A program made the translations under genes and the position numbers. Shown here in pieces: positions 6,224-12,697 of a stretch of 20,731 nucleotides of DNA (the stretch's first letter is position 1; each line of letters starts with the position of its first letter). The DNA lies in the IMG/VR virus record IMGVR_UViG_3300032238_000969, positions 1 to 20,731 of that record; one strand, written 5' to 3'. The notes beneath the pieces were generated by a model. That model was not told the DNA's origin, did no database searches, and saw only the letters and a program-made list of their open reading frames with translations. The DNA is from a virus.

Positions 6224-6469
6224 ATGGAATTTACAGATGAGACAACGTTTACTGAATGGATGCTTTTTGGGATGACAAAAGGATGGTGCGGACCTCCAAT
6301 TTGTGAAACCCATGACGGATTCCCCATGTCAGAAGAAGAAGCCGACGAGTTTGATGAGCACGGCGAAGCGTCCTGCATGCACATGCTCAGACTTTATGGC
6401 AGCCCCGAGCACCAAGACGCCGTAGAAGAATCGCACTCTCCTTCTCAATGGCGTAAACACGGCTGGTAG
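6224..6469 (+). CDS. Small conserved actinophage protein, 81 aa
   Basis: ATG 6224, 4 nt after the previous stop. The sequence has the pattern EWMLFGMTKGWCGPPICETHDG, an acidic stretch (SEEEADEFDEHGE), C-M-H-M-LRLYG and PSQWRKHGW. From memory this W-T-x-GWCGPP-C-THDG pattern recurs in conserved actinophage proteins. Cys and His residues (WC, IC-ETH, SCMHM) could bind a metal. Its stop overlaps the GTG start of the next gene (TAGTG at 6467-6471). Function unknown. Confidence 0.75.
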   Translation: MEFTDETTFTEWMLFGMTKGWCGPPICETHDGFPMSEEEADEFDEHGEASCMHMLRLYGSPEHQDAVEESHSPSQWRKHGW

Positions 6470-7902
6470 TGAAAGTCTTTTTTGGCGGAGCCGAGAAAGG
6501 CTCACATCGTTCAATCCTTCTTGGGGCTGGCGTAGAGAGGTTTGGTATCAACCTCACCCACTTTCCCATCCCCAAGAAAAAGGCTCTTGATCTCGCACAG
6601 GTGTTTCAGAACAATGAAATAGTTTTGTACACCTCAGAGGGAGACGAAGATCTTGCTCGTTACGATTCTTTTGTGCGTGATCACATAGATAGTTTGACTT
6701 ATGTGATTGGTCGCCCTGACTATGACGGTGCATGGATGGGGGAGAAGTACGTCCCCATTTGGAATGATGAATCGGACTTAGAAAGACTGACATGGCTTTG
6801 TCAGAAATACCCGATGGTTGCCATATCAGACAAAGCAATTACGGGAAAGAACATGGCTCGTATCGGTCAGATATCCATGAGGTGGCAGTCACAACTTATT
6901 GGGATGACGTCTAAGCCCGACCTCATCGAGAAGATGCCATGGGAGTCTGTTGTAGTGGGTTCATGGTCTAGCGCCATCCGCTACGGGGAAACGCAGGTAT
7001 GGGACGGTCACACACTTCACCGATACCCAGCACAGCAAAAAGAGAGCGCTAGACGACGACACAGAAATGACATCACACGTCTTGGTATCAACTTTGACGC
7101 TGTTATGGATGATGAAGTAAATGCAGTAGCGCTTCTTTCTATTAGGTCGTGGCAAGCATGGGAGACAAAGAATTTTGGGGGCTATGACCTTATGAAAGAT
7201 GATGACGAGCAAGAGTTTTCTAACTCTGAAGATGCCCAAAACATTATGATTTCGGGGGGTACCGATAATGTGCTATCTCCGGTTTCTAGGGGGTCAAACA
7301 TTGTTACTAACATCCCTGAGAAACGGCACCCAAGTGACAGAACATTGTTACCAGTTATGGGTGTTGAAACGATCACTTCTTTTGGTTCACATGATGCAGA
7401 AAACTCAGGAGAATCAATAGAAATTGACCCTGAACGTGTAAACGTTTTGCGCTACAACGCAGACCCATTACGTCAATGCAATCATTGTTACTTGGCAAGC
7501 CGTTGTCCGCAGTTTCAAGAGAATTCTGAGTGTGCGTTTTCTTTGCCTATTGAGATCCGCACCAAAGATCAACTTAATGCTGCTATGAGAGCCATGGTGG
7601 AGATGCAAGTAGGTCGTGTGATGTTCGCTAGGTTCGCTGAAGAACTAGAAGGTCAAGGCATTGACAGCACATTGTCTACAGAGATGGACAGGGTGTTCAC
7701 CATGGTAGAAAAACTAAAGAACATTTCTGATAACCGTGACCTCGTTCGTTTTGAGGTTGAAGCCCGTGGATCGTCGGGAGTGTTGTCTCGTTTGTTTGGT
7801 GCTAAAGCAGGAGAACAAGCACGCATGCTTCCTAACGGGGGTCTTAGCGAAGAAGGAACAAATAACTTGTACGCAGAAATTATTGATTTATCGTCTGATT
7901 GA
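6469..7902 (+). CDS. Large two-part conserved protein with Cys4 site
   Basis: 477 aa from GTG 6469, which overlaps the preceding TAG. The N-terminal part (1-240) looks like an alpha/beta domain with repeated strand-turn motifs (MKVFFGGAEKGSHRS, IVLYTSEGDED, YVIGRPDYDGAWMG, VVVGSWSS, RYGETQVWDG). A polar linker (240-325) follows. The C-terminal part starts with Cys337-x2-Cys340-x5-Cys346-x8-Cys355, probably a zinc or Fe-S site, then long helices (DQLNAAMRAMVEMQVGRVMFARFAEELEGQG) and a conserved-looking GSSGVLSRLFGAKAGEQARM tail. I recall similar proteins in actinophages but no established function. A packaging-related role is one guess. The fusion of two distinct parts is notable. Confidence 0.75.
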   Translation: MKVFFGGAEKGSHRSILLGAGVERFGINLTHFPIPKKKALDLAQVFQNNEIVLYTSEGDEDLARYDSFVRDHIDSLTYVIGRPDYDGAWMGEKYVPIWNDESDLERLTWLCQKYPMVAISDKAITGKNMARIGQISMRWQSQLIGMTSKPDLIEKMPWESVVVGSWSSAIRYGETQVWDGHTLHRYPAQQKESARRRHRNDITRLGINFDAVMDDEVNAVALLSIRSWQAWETKNFGGYDLMKDDDEQEFSNSEDAQNIMISGGTDNVLSPVSRGSNIVTNIPEKRHPSDRTLLPVMGVETITSFGSHDAENSGESIEIDPERVNVLRYNADPLRQCNHCYLASRCPQFQENSECAFSLPIEIRTKDQLNAAMRAMVEMQVGRVMFARFAEELEGQGIDSTLSTEMDRVFTMVEKLKNISDNRDLVRFEVEARGSSGVLSRLFGAKAGEQARMLPNGGLSEEGTNNLYAEIIDLSSD

Positions 7903-7932
7903 TTGACAGTTGTCAATAAGTGCTCGTAGAAT
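7902..7932 (+). promoter_or_regulatory. Sigma70-type promoter with palindrome over the -35
   Basis: TTGACA (7903-7908), an 18-nt spacer and TAGAAT (7927-7932) form the best consensus promoter in the window, 26 nt before ATG 7959. The -35 box is half of a perfect palindrome, ATTGACA-GT-TGTCAAT (7902-7917), so a dimeric repressor could block it. It would drive the genes from 7959 onward; AAAGGAG precedes the first start. Confidence 0.65.
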
Positions 7933-7958
7933 TCACAGGATTTACTAAAGGAGCATAA

Positions 7959-8198
7959 ATGGATTTTGATGAAATGAAGGGCGCTTACGCCCGTGCAACA
8001 TCTACGGACACCTACCGAGAAGGGTCTGAGAATATTGATATCGCCAACAGCGATTGCGACTATGGGATTGTGCGCATGCCTGATGGTGCGTACCTAGTTG
8101 TGCGGTCAGTGCGCCTCGGCTCTCTTGACTACGACTACGTTGCATTATGCGCCAACCATCATGAAGCACGAGAGATTGTGGGAGCGCTAAACAAATGA
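7959..8198 (+). CDS. Small acidic protein, 79 aa
   Basis: ATG 7959 with a strong AAAGGAG 5 nt upstream, the first gene after the promoter at 7903-7932. The N-terminus is helical (DFDEMKGAYARA). The rest alternates strands (YGIVRMPDGAYLVVRSVRLGSLDYDYVALC) and a final helix (HHEAREIVGALN), suggesting a small alpha/beta fold. No family is recognised. ATGA overlap with the deoxyribonucleotidase gene suggests coupled translation. Confidence 0.75.
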   Translation: MDFDEMKGAYARATSTDTYREGSENIDIANSDCDYGIVRMPDGAYLVVRSVRLGSLDYDYVALCANHHEAREIVGALNK

Positions 8199-8875
8199 TT
8201 ACCGATGTTGGTATTGACATGGACGGCGTCTTGTACGACTTCGTTCATGCATTTCGTAATTACTGCTCCGCACGTCTCGGCAGGACAGACTTGCCATACC
8301 CATCTTCTTGGCTTTTCTACGAAGATTGGGGATTGGACAAAGAAACCTTTGAAGTATGGGTAGAAGAAGCCACACAAGAAGTCGACCTCTTCAATTCACA
8401 GTTTCCATATCATAACTCTGTTGAAGGTTGGGCAAAGTTGCGCACCATGGATCTGCGCATACATATCATGACTCACCGAGAGCCATACGCCTACAAGCAA
8501 ACGCTTGACTGGATAGAAGGCTTTGGGTTTATTCCCGACAGCCTGCACTTTGGTGACGAAAAAGTAATTTTGGAAACTTACGTACGTGATGAAGGGGCGG
8601 CTATTGATGACTACCCCAAGTACTACCGAGACTACGAGGACGTAGGAGTCAAGGCATTTATCCGAACACAAGAATGGAATAAAGGTTTTGCTGGAAGGCG
8701 TGTTCCTGACCTGCTGGGTTTTGCTCGTGCCATTGAGGTTCACAATGAGTACCACGGCATGGAGAAACTTTCTATTGGCTCCAAGCCAAGAAAACCAAGT
8801 CTCTTAGACAACAGGGACTACACACAGCCACCATCATTTTTGGTCACCACCCACTACCCCAAAGAGTTGCAATGA
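8195..8875 (+). CDS. 5'(3')-deoxyribonucleotidase-like HAD phosphatase
   Basis: 226 aa. HAD motif I is D8-M-D10-G-V-L-Y-D-F, motif II is T93-H-R, Lys123 fits motif III, and motif IV is D138-D139-Y. This is the NT5C-type order in bacterial and phage deoxyribonucleotidases, which dephosphorylate dNMPs in the cytoplasm. The core ends near residue 180. A 45-residue polar, Pro-rich tail (PRKPSLLDNRDYTQPP) has no counterpart in the minimal family. In phages such enzymes adjust nucleotide pools. The gene starts inside the upstream stop (ATGA 8195-8198) and overlaps the next start in the same way (8872-8875). Confidence 0.85.
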   Translation: MITDVGIDMDGVLYDFVHAFRNYCSARLGRTDLPYPSSWLFYEDWGLDKETFEVWVEEATQEVDLFNSQFPYHNSVEGWAKLRTMDLRIHIMTHREPYAYKQTLDWIEGFGFIPDSLHFGDEKVILETYVRDEGAAIDDYPKYYRDYEDVGVKAFIRTQEWNKGFAGRRVPDLLGFARAIEVHNEYHGMEKLSIGSKPRKPSLLDNRDYTQPPSFLVTTHYPKELQ

Positions 8876-9189
8876 AAAAAACAGAACAAGTAAACAACCG
8901 TACTGATGTACTTGCTGAAGCAGACAGCCTTGTCAACGGAGACAGGAACGACACTTATGGTGACCCCATAGATGATTTCACCACGACAGCAGAGATGTGG
9001 ACTACCTACATCCGCCGTATCTTTGACCGACGACAGAACTATGAATTAAAGCCACATGATGTAGCCGCAATGATGATGCTGTTAAAAGTATCTCGGTTGA
9101 CGTGGTCTCCTGAGAAGCGTGACCATTGGGTTGACGCCATCGGATACGGAGCCTGTGGTTGGGACTGCGTAGAGCGCCAAGATGTCTAG
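8872..9189 (+). CDS. DUF6378-like protein
   Basis: 105 aa. Residues 12-98 match the pattern I associate with DUF6378: ADSLVNGDRNDTYGDP, then DFTTTAEMWTTYIR, then KPHDVAAMMMLLKVSRL, then KRDHWVDAIGYGACG. The layout, with conserved Asp, His and Lys on helices, recalls all-alpha MazG-like nucleotide pyrophosphohydrolases, but activity has not been shown to my knowledge. Its place right after a deoxyribonucleotidase fits nucleotide metabolism. It overlaps the preceding gene by 4 nt and the next by 8 nt. Confidence 0.7.
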   Translation: MKKTEQVNNRTDVLAEADSLVNGDRNDTYGDPIDDFTTTAEMWTTYIRRIFDRRQNYELKPHDVAAMMMLLKVSRLTWSPEKRDHWVDAIGYGACGWDCVERQDV

Positions 9190-9376
9190 AAAAACTAATG
9201 CTGAACTTCAAGAAGAGGTAGCAAAACTTCAAGAAGAGTTAGAGTCCATGCGTATCAAACTGGAGCAGGCTCTTCGTGTGGTGCTGAACGTCCTAGATGA
9301 TGCAAACAACTCCGTTGCCCTACACCTGCGAACCTTGCAGTTAGCAGATATAGACCAACGGAGCGTTGACTTGTGA
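9182..9376 (+). CDS. Short coiled-coil protein, 64 aa
   Basis: ATG 9182 overlaps the end of the DUF6378-like gene by 8 nt. Residues 5-40 form an obvious heptad pattern with a repeated segment (AELQEEVAKLQEELESM), then a helical second half. It probably oligomerises; no other motif is seen. It is the last + strand gene of this cluster and converges on the - strand gene that stops at 9379, only 2 nt away. Confidence 0.7.
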   Translation: MSRKTNAELQEEVAKLQEELESMRIKLEQALRVVLNVLDDANNSVALHLRTLQLADIDQRSVDL

Positions 9377-9378
9377 CG

Positions 9379-9768
9379 TTAGCGAAGGAAGGGCTTGGAC
9401 TGCTTGGTGCCTTTGGCACCGATGACATCGCCTTCTTCAATACGCCCAACAAGGAGTTCGGCTTCAAGCCTGCTCTTGTCAAGTTTGCGAACCGATACTC
9501 GGTTCCATTGAGCCGTGCTCAGGTACTCCTGAAGAACTTCTTCATTCCACACCGTGGTGCTGGACTGAATGAGATTCAGTTTTCCAAGGTCGGTCTCAAC
9601 CTTGCTGACGCCAGCGGACTGGAACTCGGTAATAACAATTTCATCGAGCGCTTTGAGGCGCTCTGCGAGATCATCAAGTTCCGCCTTCAAGCGAAGACGC
9701 TCGTTGACGAGGGTGGACAGGGGCTGGGTTACCTCCGCAGTGCGGTCGGTCTTGGTCTTGGTTGCCAT
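9379..9768 (-). CDS. Isolated - strand helical protein
   Basis: 129 aa from ATG at 9768; a longer frame to 9804 is less likely because it would cross the intergenic palindrome. The N-terminus is polar, residues 13-50 are a charged coiled coil (LVNERLRLKAELDDLAERLKALDEIV), and the second half has a beta-like segment (VETDLGKLNLIQSSTTVW) followed by helices and a basic tail. This layout resembles common phage proteins of unknown function. It is the only - strand gene in the left half and diverges from the WhiB gene, hinting at separate control. An overlapping + strand frame has implausible composition. Confidence 0.75.
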   Translation of the reverse strand: MATKTKTDRTAEVTQPLSTLVNERLRLKAELDDLAERLKALDEIVITEFQSAGVSKVETDLGKLNLIQSSTTVWNEEVLQEYLSTAQWNRVSVRKLDKSRLEAELLVGRIEEGDVIGAKGTKQSKPFLR

Positions 9769-9790
9769 ACATGCCACCCTAGCAGGTGGG

Positions 9791-9803
9791 TGTACTAAGT
9801 ACA
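9791..9803. promoter_or_regulatory. Palindrome between divergent genes (putative operator)
   Basis: TGTACT-A-AGTACA is a perfect 6+1+6 inverted repeat in the 56-nt space between the - strand gene starting at 9768 and the WhiB gene starting at 9825. Its position suits a shared operator for divergent promoters. No strong -35/-10 pair was identified. Confidence 0.35.
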
Positions 9804-9824
9804 AGAATCTTTAAATGGAGAATG

Positions 9825-10238
9825 ATGCACACTGAATGGCGCTTAGAAGCCTTATGCCGAACACGCAACAATAATCTTTGGTACCCCCCAATGGATGCGG
9901 ACGTCCCCGAGCAGTACTATTCAATTGCCCGAGAACTATGCCGTCGCTGTCCAGTATGGGAGACATGCCTAGAAGACTCTCAGAAGCCCCCACTTGAAAC
10001 ATGGGGAATGTGGGGCGGTCTCACTCCACAGGAGCGTGGAGCGCTAAATAACCCCTCACCAAAGCCTTCTATCATGAGAGCACATGGATCATGGGTGAGG
10101 TACCGCCAAGGATGCCGTTGCACTTCTTGTGTAGACGCTCACAACAATAGTTTGCCGAATGTGAATATGAATGTTATTCCGTACATGCACGAATCATTGG
10201 GAGATTTAGACGCAATAAGGTTTGGCTTGCTCTCATAA
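9825..10238 (+). CDS. WhiB-like Fe-S regulator with C-terminal Cys motif
   Basis: 137 aa. ATG 9825 is preferred over ATG 9822 because GGAG at 9817-9820 is then 4 nt upstream. WhiB signature: Cys11, Cys39, Cys42 and Cys48 (C-x27-C-x2-C-x5-C) bind a 4Fe-4S cluster, followed by the turn G61-M-W-G-G65. WhiB proteins control transcription in Actinobacteria, usually through the main sigma factor, and phage copies can reprogram the host. After residue 80 comes an extra segment, HGSWVRYRQGCRCTSC, resembling an HGT-x-YR-x-GCRC-x2-C motif I recall from other actinobacterial and phage proteins, so it may carry a second metal site. A strong terminator follows. Confidence 0.93.
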   Translation: MHTEWRLEALCRTRNNNLWYPPMDADVPEQYYSIARELCRRCPVWETCLEDSQKPPLETWGMWGGLTPQERGALNNPSPKPSIMRAHGSWVRYRQGCRCTSCVDAHNNSLPNVNMNVIPYMHESLGDLDAIRFGLLS

Positions 10239-10256
10239 CCCGTATAAACTTGTTCT

Positions 10257-10324
10257 AGCGCCCATACCAAGGCTTACCCCCGAGACATCCCCCGTCTCTC
10301 TTGGTATGGGCGCTTTGTTTTATC
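10257..10324 (+). terminator. Strong intrinsic terminator after WhiB gene
   Basis: A perfect 15-bp stem pairs 10257-10271 (AGCGCCCATACCAAG) with 10300-10314 and is followed by TTTGTTTTAT. The 28-nt apical region can form an inner stem GAGAC/GTCTC (10282-10286 with 10294-10298). It should end transcription of the WhiB gene 18 nt after its stop. Confidence 0.85.
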
Positions 10325-10343
10325 CGACGGCGAAAGAGGAATT

Positions 10344-10856
10344 TTGTTACTCATAAAAATCGGTTTAATCACCACACTTTTTGTCCCATCCACTAACACA
10401 CCCGTACACGAGCAATCAAGACCAAACACACCCTCACCAGTAGAAGTACTTGTACACGAGCAATCCATAGAGAAACAGCCTGCGCTCGTTTACACCGAAC
10501 TTGAGTTGCAGATAAAGACTCGCAAAGTAATGCCAGTGGCATATTGGGAAGACGTCGCCCATTGTGAAACAGATGCCACTAGGCGTGGATGGAAAGACGG
10601 TGGTCGCTACGCAGGAGGGCTAGGTATCTACGTTGGTACATGGAGAACTTTTGGTGGTACTGACTTTGCCCCCACACCAGACAAAGCCACCAAGGCGGAG
10701 CAAATAACCATCGCAAACAGAATCACGGTCTTTGGGCACAAAGAAAAGAACAGGGTTTCGTACTTTGGTTGGGGCTGTATTAAAAACCACAAGTACCTGC
10801 ACCCTGAGACATGGCTAAAGAAACATAAAGCACAAAAAGCACCTAAAATAAAATGA
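10344..10856 (+). CDS. Secreted Rpf-like muralytic protein
   Basis: 170 aa from TTG 10344, with AGAGGA just upstream. Residues 1-14 are a short hydrophobic signal or anchor (LLIKIGLITTLFV). A linker holds two VHEQS copies 16 residues apart, from a 14-nt exact DNA repeat (10404-10417 and 10452-10465). Residues 66-130 match the resuscitation-promoting-factor/transglycosylase fold: W68-EDVAHC74-E75, then GGRYAGGLGIYVGTW, FGG and a closing helix. Glu75 fits the catalytic acid that cleaves glycan strands; Cys74 may pair with Cys145. A role in lysis or wall penetration is likely. Its TGA overlaps the next ATG. Confidence 0.85.
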   Translation: MLLIKIGLITTLFVPSTNTPVHEQSRPNTPSPVEVLVHEQSIEKQPALVYTELELQIKTRKVMPVAYWEDVAHCETDATRRGWKDGGRYAGGLGIYVGTWRTFGGTDFAPTPDKATKAEQITIANRITVFGHKEKNRVSYFGWGCIKNHKYLHPETWLKKHKAQKAPKIK

Positions 10857-11083
10857 TGAACAATAGCGCACTACCAGTAGATGACATCCTTGGCACTGCC
10901 GAGGTTGCCTCCGTATTGGGAGTGAGTAAGCAACGCATACATTCTCTTCGGCAGATGGTGGAATTTCCTGAGCCAGTAAAAGTTCTCGCCTCAACACCTA
11001 TTTGGGATAAGTCGGAGATAATGTCTTTTCTTGCAGTGTGGCGACCATGGAAGGTACTCGGAGATGACCAAACGAATTTATGA
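10853..11083 (+). CDS. Helix-turn-helix DNA-binding protein (MerR/excisionase-like)
   Basis: 76 aa from ATG 10853, overlapping the Rpf gene stop. Residues 11-60 show a winged HTH of the excisionase/AlpA/MerR N-terminal type: ILGTAEVASVLGVSKQRIHSLRQ (helix-turn-helix), then FPEPVKVL and PIWDKSEIMSFL (wing and closing helix). Such proteins act as excisionases or small repressors; no integrase is in the window to decide. It overlaps the following mini-gene by 20 nt. Confidence 0.8.
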   Translation: MMNNSALPVDDILGTAEVASVLGVSKQRIHSLRQMVEFPEPVKVLASTPIWDKSEIMSFLAVWRPWKVLGDDQTNL

Positions 11084-11204
11084 ATGCAAGTCATGTGGAC
11101 AGAAGGTGACCCTGTTCGTTAATCCCTCCAGCCCACCATCGCACATGTGCAAGAAGAACCTCGACAAGCCAAAGTTGTTGGAAGAGATCACCGACAAGAA
11201 ATAA
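11064..11204 (+). CDS. Mini zinc-ribbon protein, 46 aa
   Basis: ATG 11064 with CGGAG just upstream; it overlaps the end of the HTH gene and ends at TAA 11202-11204. The product starts MTKRIYECKSCGQKVTLFV and has Cys8-x2-Cys11, then a further Cys29 with His27 nearby (SHMCKK), a plausible single zinc site. Similar mini zinc-ribbon proteins are, from memory, frequent in actinophages with no known role. It is the last + strand gene and is followed directly by the bidirectional terminator. Confidence 0.7.
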   Translation: MTKRIYECKSCGQKVTLFVNPSSPPSHMCKKNLDKPKLLEEITDKK

Positions 11205-11211
11205 AGCAAAA

Positions 11212-11259
11212 AAAAAGACCCACCCTCACCGCAGTGACGCAGTGAAGGTGGGTCTTTTT
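11212..11259. terminator. Bidirectional intrinsic terminator
   Basis: AAAAAGACCCACC (11212-11224) pairs with GGTGGGTCTTTTT (11247-11259), extended inward by TCAC/GTGA across one mismatch, with A-tract and T-tract on the two sides. It can end + transcripts from 11204 and - transcripts of the WhiB gene, whose stop codon at 11258-11260 overlaps the stem edge. It divides the two transcriptional arms. Confidence 0.85.
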
Positions 11260-11575
11260 AGTTTTTGGGTTTACTGCGACTGGGGGAGAAGTTGATCCCT
11301 CCCCACACGCCGTGTTTCTCTTGATTATTTATAGCAAAGTTGTAACACTCAATGCGCACGGGGCATCGGTTACACAACTTGATGGCAAGTTTAGTGGAGT
11401 TGAGGCTCATGGAGTAGAACCCTTTGTTACCAAAGTTCTTGCACAGAGCCTCATCACGCCACTCACCCAGTTCAACGTATAAAGGCTGTGGGAACCTAAA
11501 TGCGTGCTCGTCAAAAGGGGGGGACATGGCGTCCCCCCCTTTCTCCACGACCTGCTGGTCGTTGGCGTCTGTCAT
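11258..11575 (-). CDS. Second WhiB-like Fe-S regulator
   Basis: 105 aa; ATG at 11575 overlaps the stop of the DUF932 gene (ATGA). Cys45, Cys68, Cys71 and Cys77 give C-x22-C-x2-C-x5-C, followed by G89-V-W-G-G93, the standard WhiB core. Before the core is a 35-residue polar extension absent from the other WhiB gene; an internal ATG at codon 17 could give a shorter form. Spacing between the first two cysteines and the sequence differ clearly from the WhiB at 9825, so this is not a recent duplicate. It is the last gene of the - strand arm, and its level would depend on readthrough of the whole arm or on a promoter near 12659-12688. Confidence 0.93.
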   Translation of the reverse strand: MTDANDQQVVEKGGDAMSPPFDEHAFRFPQPLYVELGEWRDEALCKNFGNKGFYSMSLNSTKLAIKLCNRCPVRIECYNFAINNQEKHGVWGGINFSPSRSKPKN

Positions 11576-12612
11576 GCAGACACCAGTTGGTCAATGGTGT
11601 TGAGCACAAGACGGTCGCTGGCTTCTGCCTTGCCGATGATGGCGTTCAAAGCGTTGCGCTCCGAGCGTGAGACATCGGTACCTGCAAAGTGATGCTGGTA
11701 GGTGTTGAATGCTTGAAGCACACCCAACTTGGTTCCTGTCCAGTCCTTCACACGCTCATCTGTCTTGTAGATGTGGCGGATGAGTTCACGCTTGTTCTGC
11801 ACACGAGCCTGCACCTGTGGGCGAACCTCAATGCTGAGGTCAACAGGGATCAGTTGCTCAATGATGGCTTGGAACTCATTGTCAGTGACCACCTGTGAAG
11901 ACAGGCGCTCAATCTCAGCCACGAGGTCATCAGTGAACTCATGCACGATGCCAAGAGCATCACGCACGTTCTGCAAGCGACCGATGCTGTGCTTGCTGTG
12001 ACGCACCTTGTGCTGTGCGGTGGATTCACCGAGAGCACCAGCAAGGGTGTTGTCGCACACCACGATGGTGGCAATTGCCTTGTAGGTGGTTGACAGCGTG
12101 CCGTCATGCGAGGTGCATGCGAGCAAGTGTGGGCGGACGTTGAAGCCTGACGGAGTCTTGATCGTGTCGGGCAATTCCACCGTGACGTATGCCTTGCCAC
12201 CGTTGCGCAAGAGACCTGCGGTGCCGATAGCGAGATTGTCATCATCGATGATGTTGGACACGGTATCCAAGAGCCACTTCTTGTAGGAGTGAACTTGGTA
12301 TCCCGACTTAAACACATTGAAGACGGTGTCGTCATCACTGCGCACGATTGCTTTGCGGTCAGGGTCAGCGATGTAGCGAGTGCCACCATTGTGTGGGACA
12401 CCTACGAACACTGGCGCTTCAATGGCTTCCCAGTTGAAGAGACGACGTAATACGTCGTCTACTGGGATGGCGTGTGCATAGTGGTTGTCTTCAATACCGA
12501 GTTGCTGACGCAACACGGGGTTGTTGTGCCATGCATTGCCACGACCATAGGTCGGGTCAGTGAAGCCAATTAATTGGAAGGTATTAAGCACCTCTGCTGA
12601 TTCTGCGGACAT
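11572..12612 (-). CDS. DUF932 phage/plasmid-like protein
   Basis: 346 aa from ATG at 12612. The body follows the DUF932 (TIGR03299-type) pattern: an N-terminal region with GNAWHNNPVLRQQ, the segment AIVRSDDDTVFNVFKSGYQVHSYKKWLLDTV, then GLLRNGGKAYVTVELPD, LLACTSHDGTLSTTYKAIATIVVCDNTL, and helices to the end. Proteins of this group are frequent on phages and plasmids; their biochemical role is not established. Homologues of the family tend to be expressed early, but the sequence here does not show timing. It follows an 85-nt intergenic leader with TTGG repeats and is coupled to the WhiB gene. Confidence 0.88.
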   Translation of the reverse strand: MSAESAEVLNTFQLIGFTDPTYGRGNAWHNNPVLRQQLGIEDNHYAHAIPVDDVLRRLFNWEAIEAPVFVGVPHNGGTRYIADPDRKAIVRSDDDTVFNVFKSGYQVHSYKKWLLDTVSNIIDDDNLAIGTAGLLRNGGKAYVTVELPDTIKTPSGFNVRPHLLACTSHDGTLSTTYKAIATIVVCDNTLAGALGESTAQHKVRHSKHSIGRLQNVRDALGIVHEFTDDLVAEIERLSSQVVTDNEFQAIIEQLIPVDLSIEVRPQVQARVQNKRELIRHIYKTDERVKDWTGTKLGVLQAFNTYQHHFAGTDVSRSERNALNAIIGKAEASDRLVLNTIDQLVSA

Positions 12613-12697
12613 TGTATTCTCTTTCTTTGGTTGGTTGGTTGGTTGAGTTACGAGGATTAATCTATCCCCGTGATTACAGGTATTGCAAATTAATTAA
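12613..12697 (-). promoter_or_regulatory. Leader of DUF932 gene: possible promoter, hairpin, CCAA repeats
   Basis: In - sense the order is an AT-rich TAATTAATTAA at the upstream stop, a possible promoter TTGCAA (12683-12688) with 18-nt spacer to TAGATT (12659-12664), a hairpin CGGGGAU-AGAUUA-AUCCUCG (12651-12670, with one G-U pair), then four and a half CCAA repeats (12627-12644) and a purine-rich AAAGAAAGAG before ATG 12612. Unlike other CCAAC leaders in this arm, the ribosome site here is not in a hairpin. Promoter elements overlap the hairpin, so one of the two readings may be wrong. Confidence 0.5.

Noticed and set aside
9373-9798. Long + strand open frame opposite the - strand gene at 9379-9768
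   Set aside because: Its translation is Leu/Gly/Phe-rich without domain logic, while the - strand product has clear coiled-coil and basic-tail structure. It is a complementary-strand shadow.
11850-12401. 183-codon - strand open frame inside the DUF932 gene
   Set aside because: Ser/Thr/Cys-rich translation in a shifted frame of a well-supported DUF932 gene.
12627-12644. TTGG tandem repeat read as a simple microsatellite
   Set aside because: The same CCAAC-type repeat recurs at several unrelated start sites with defined spacing to the SD, so a regulatory reading is better.
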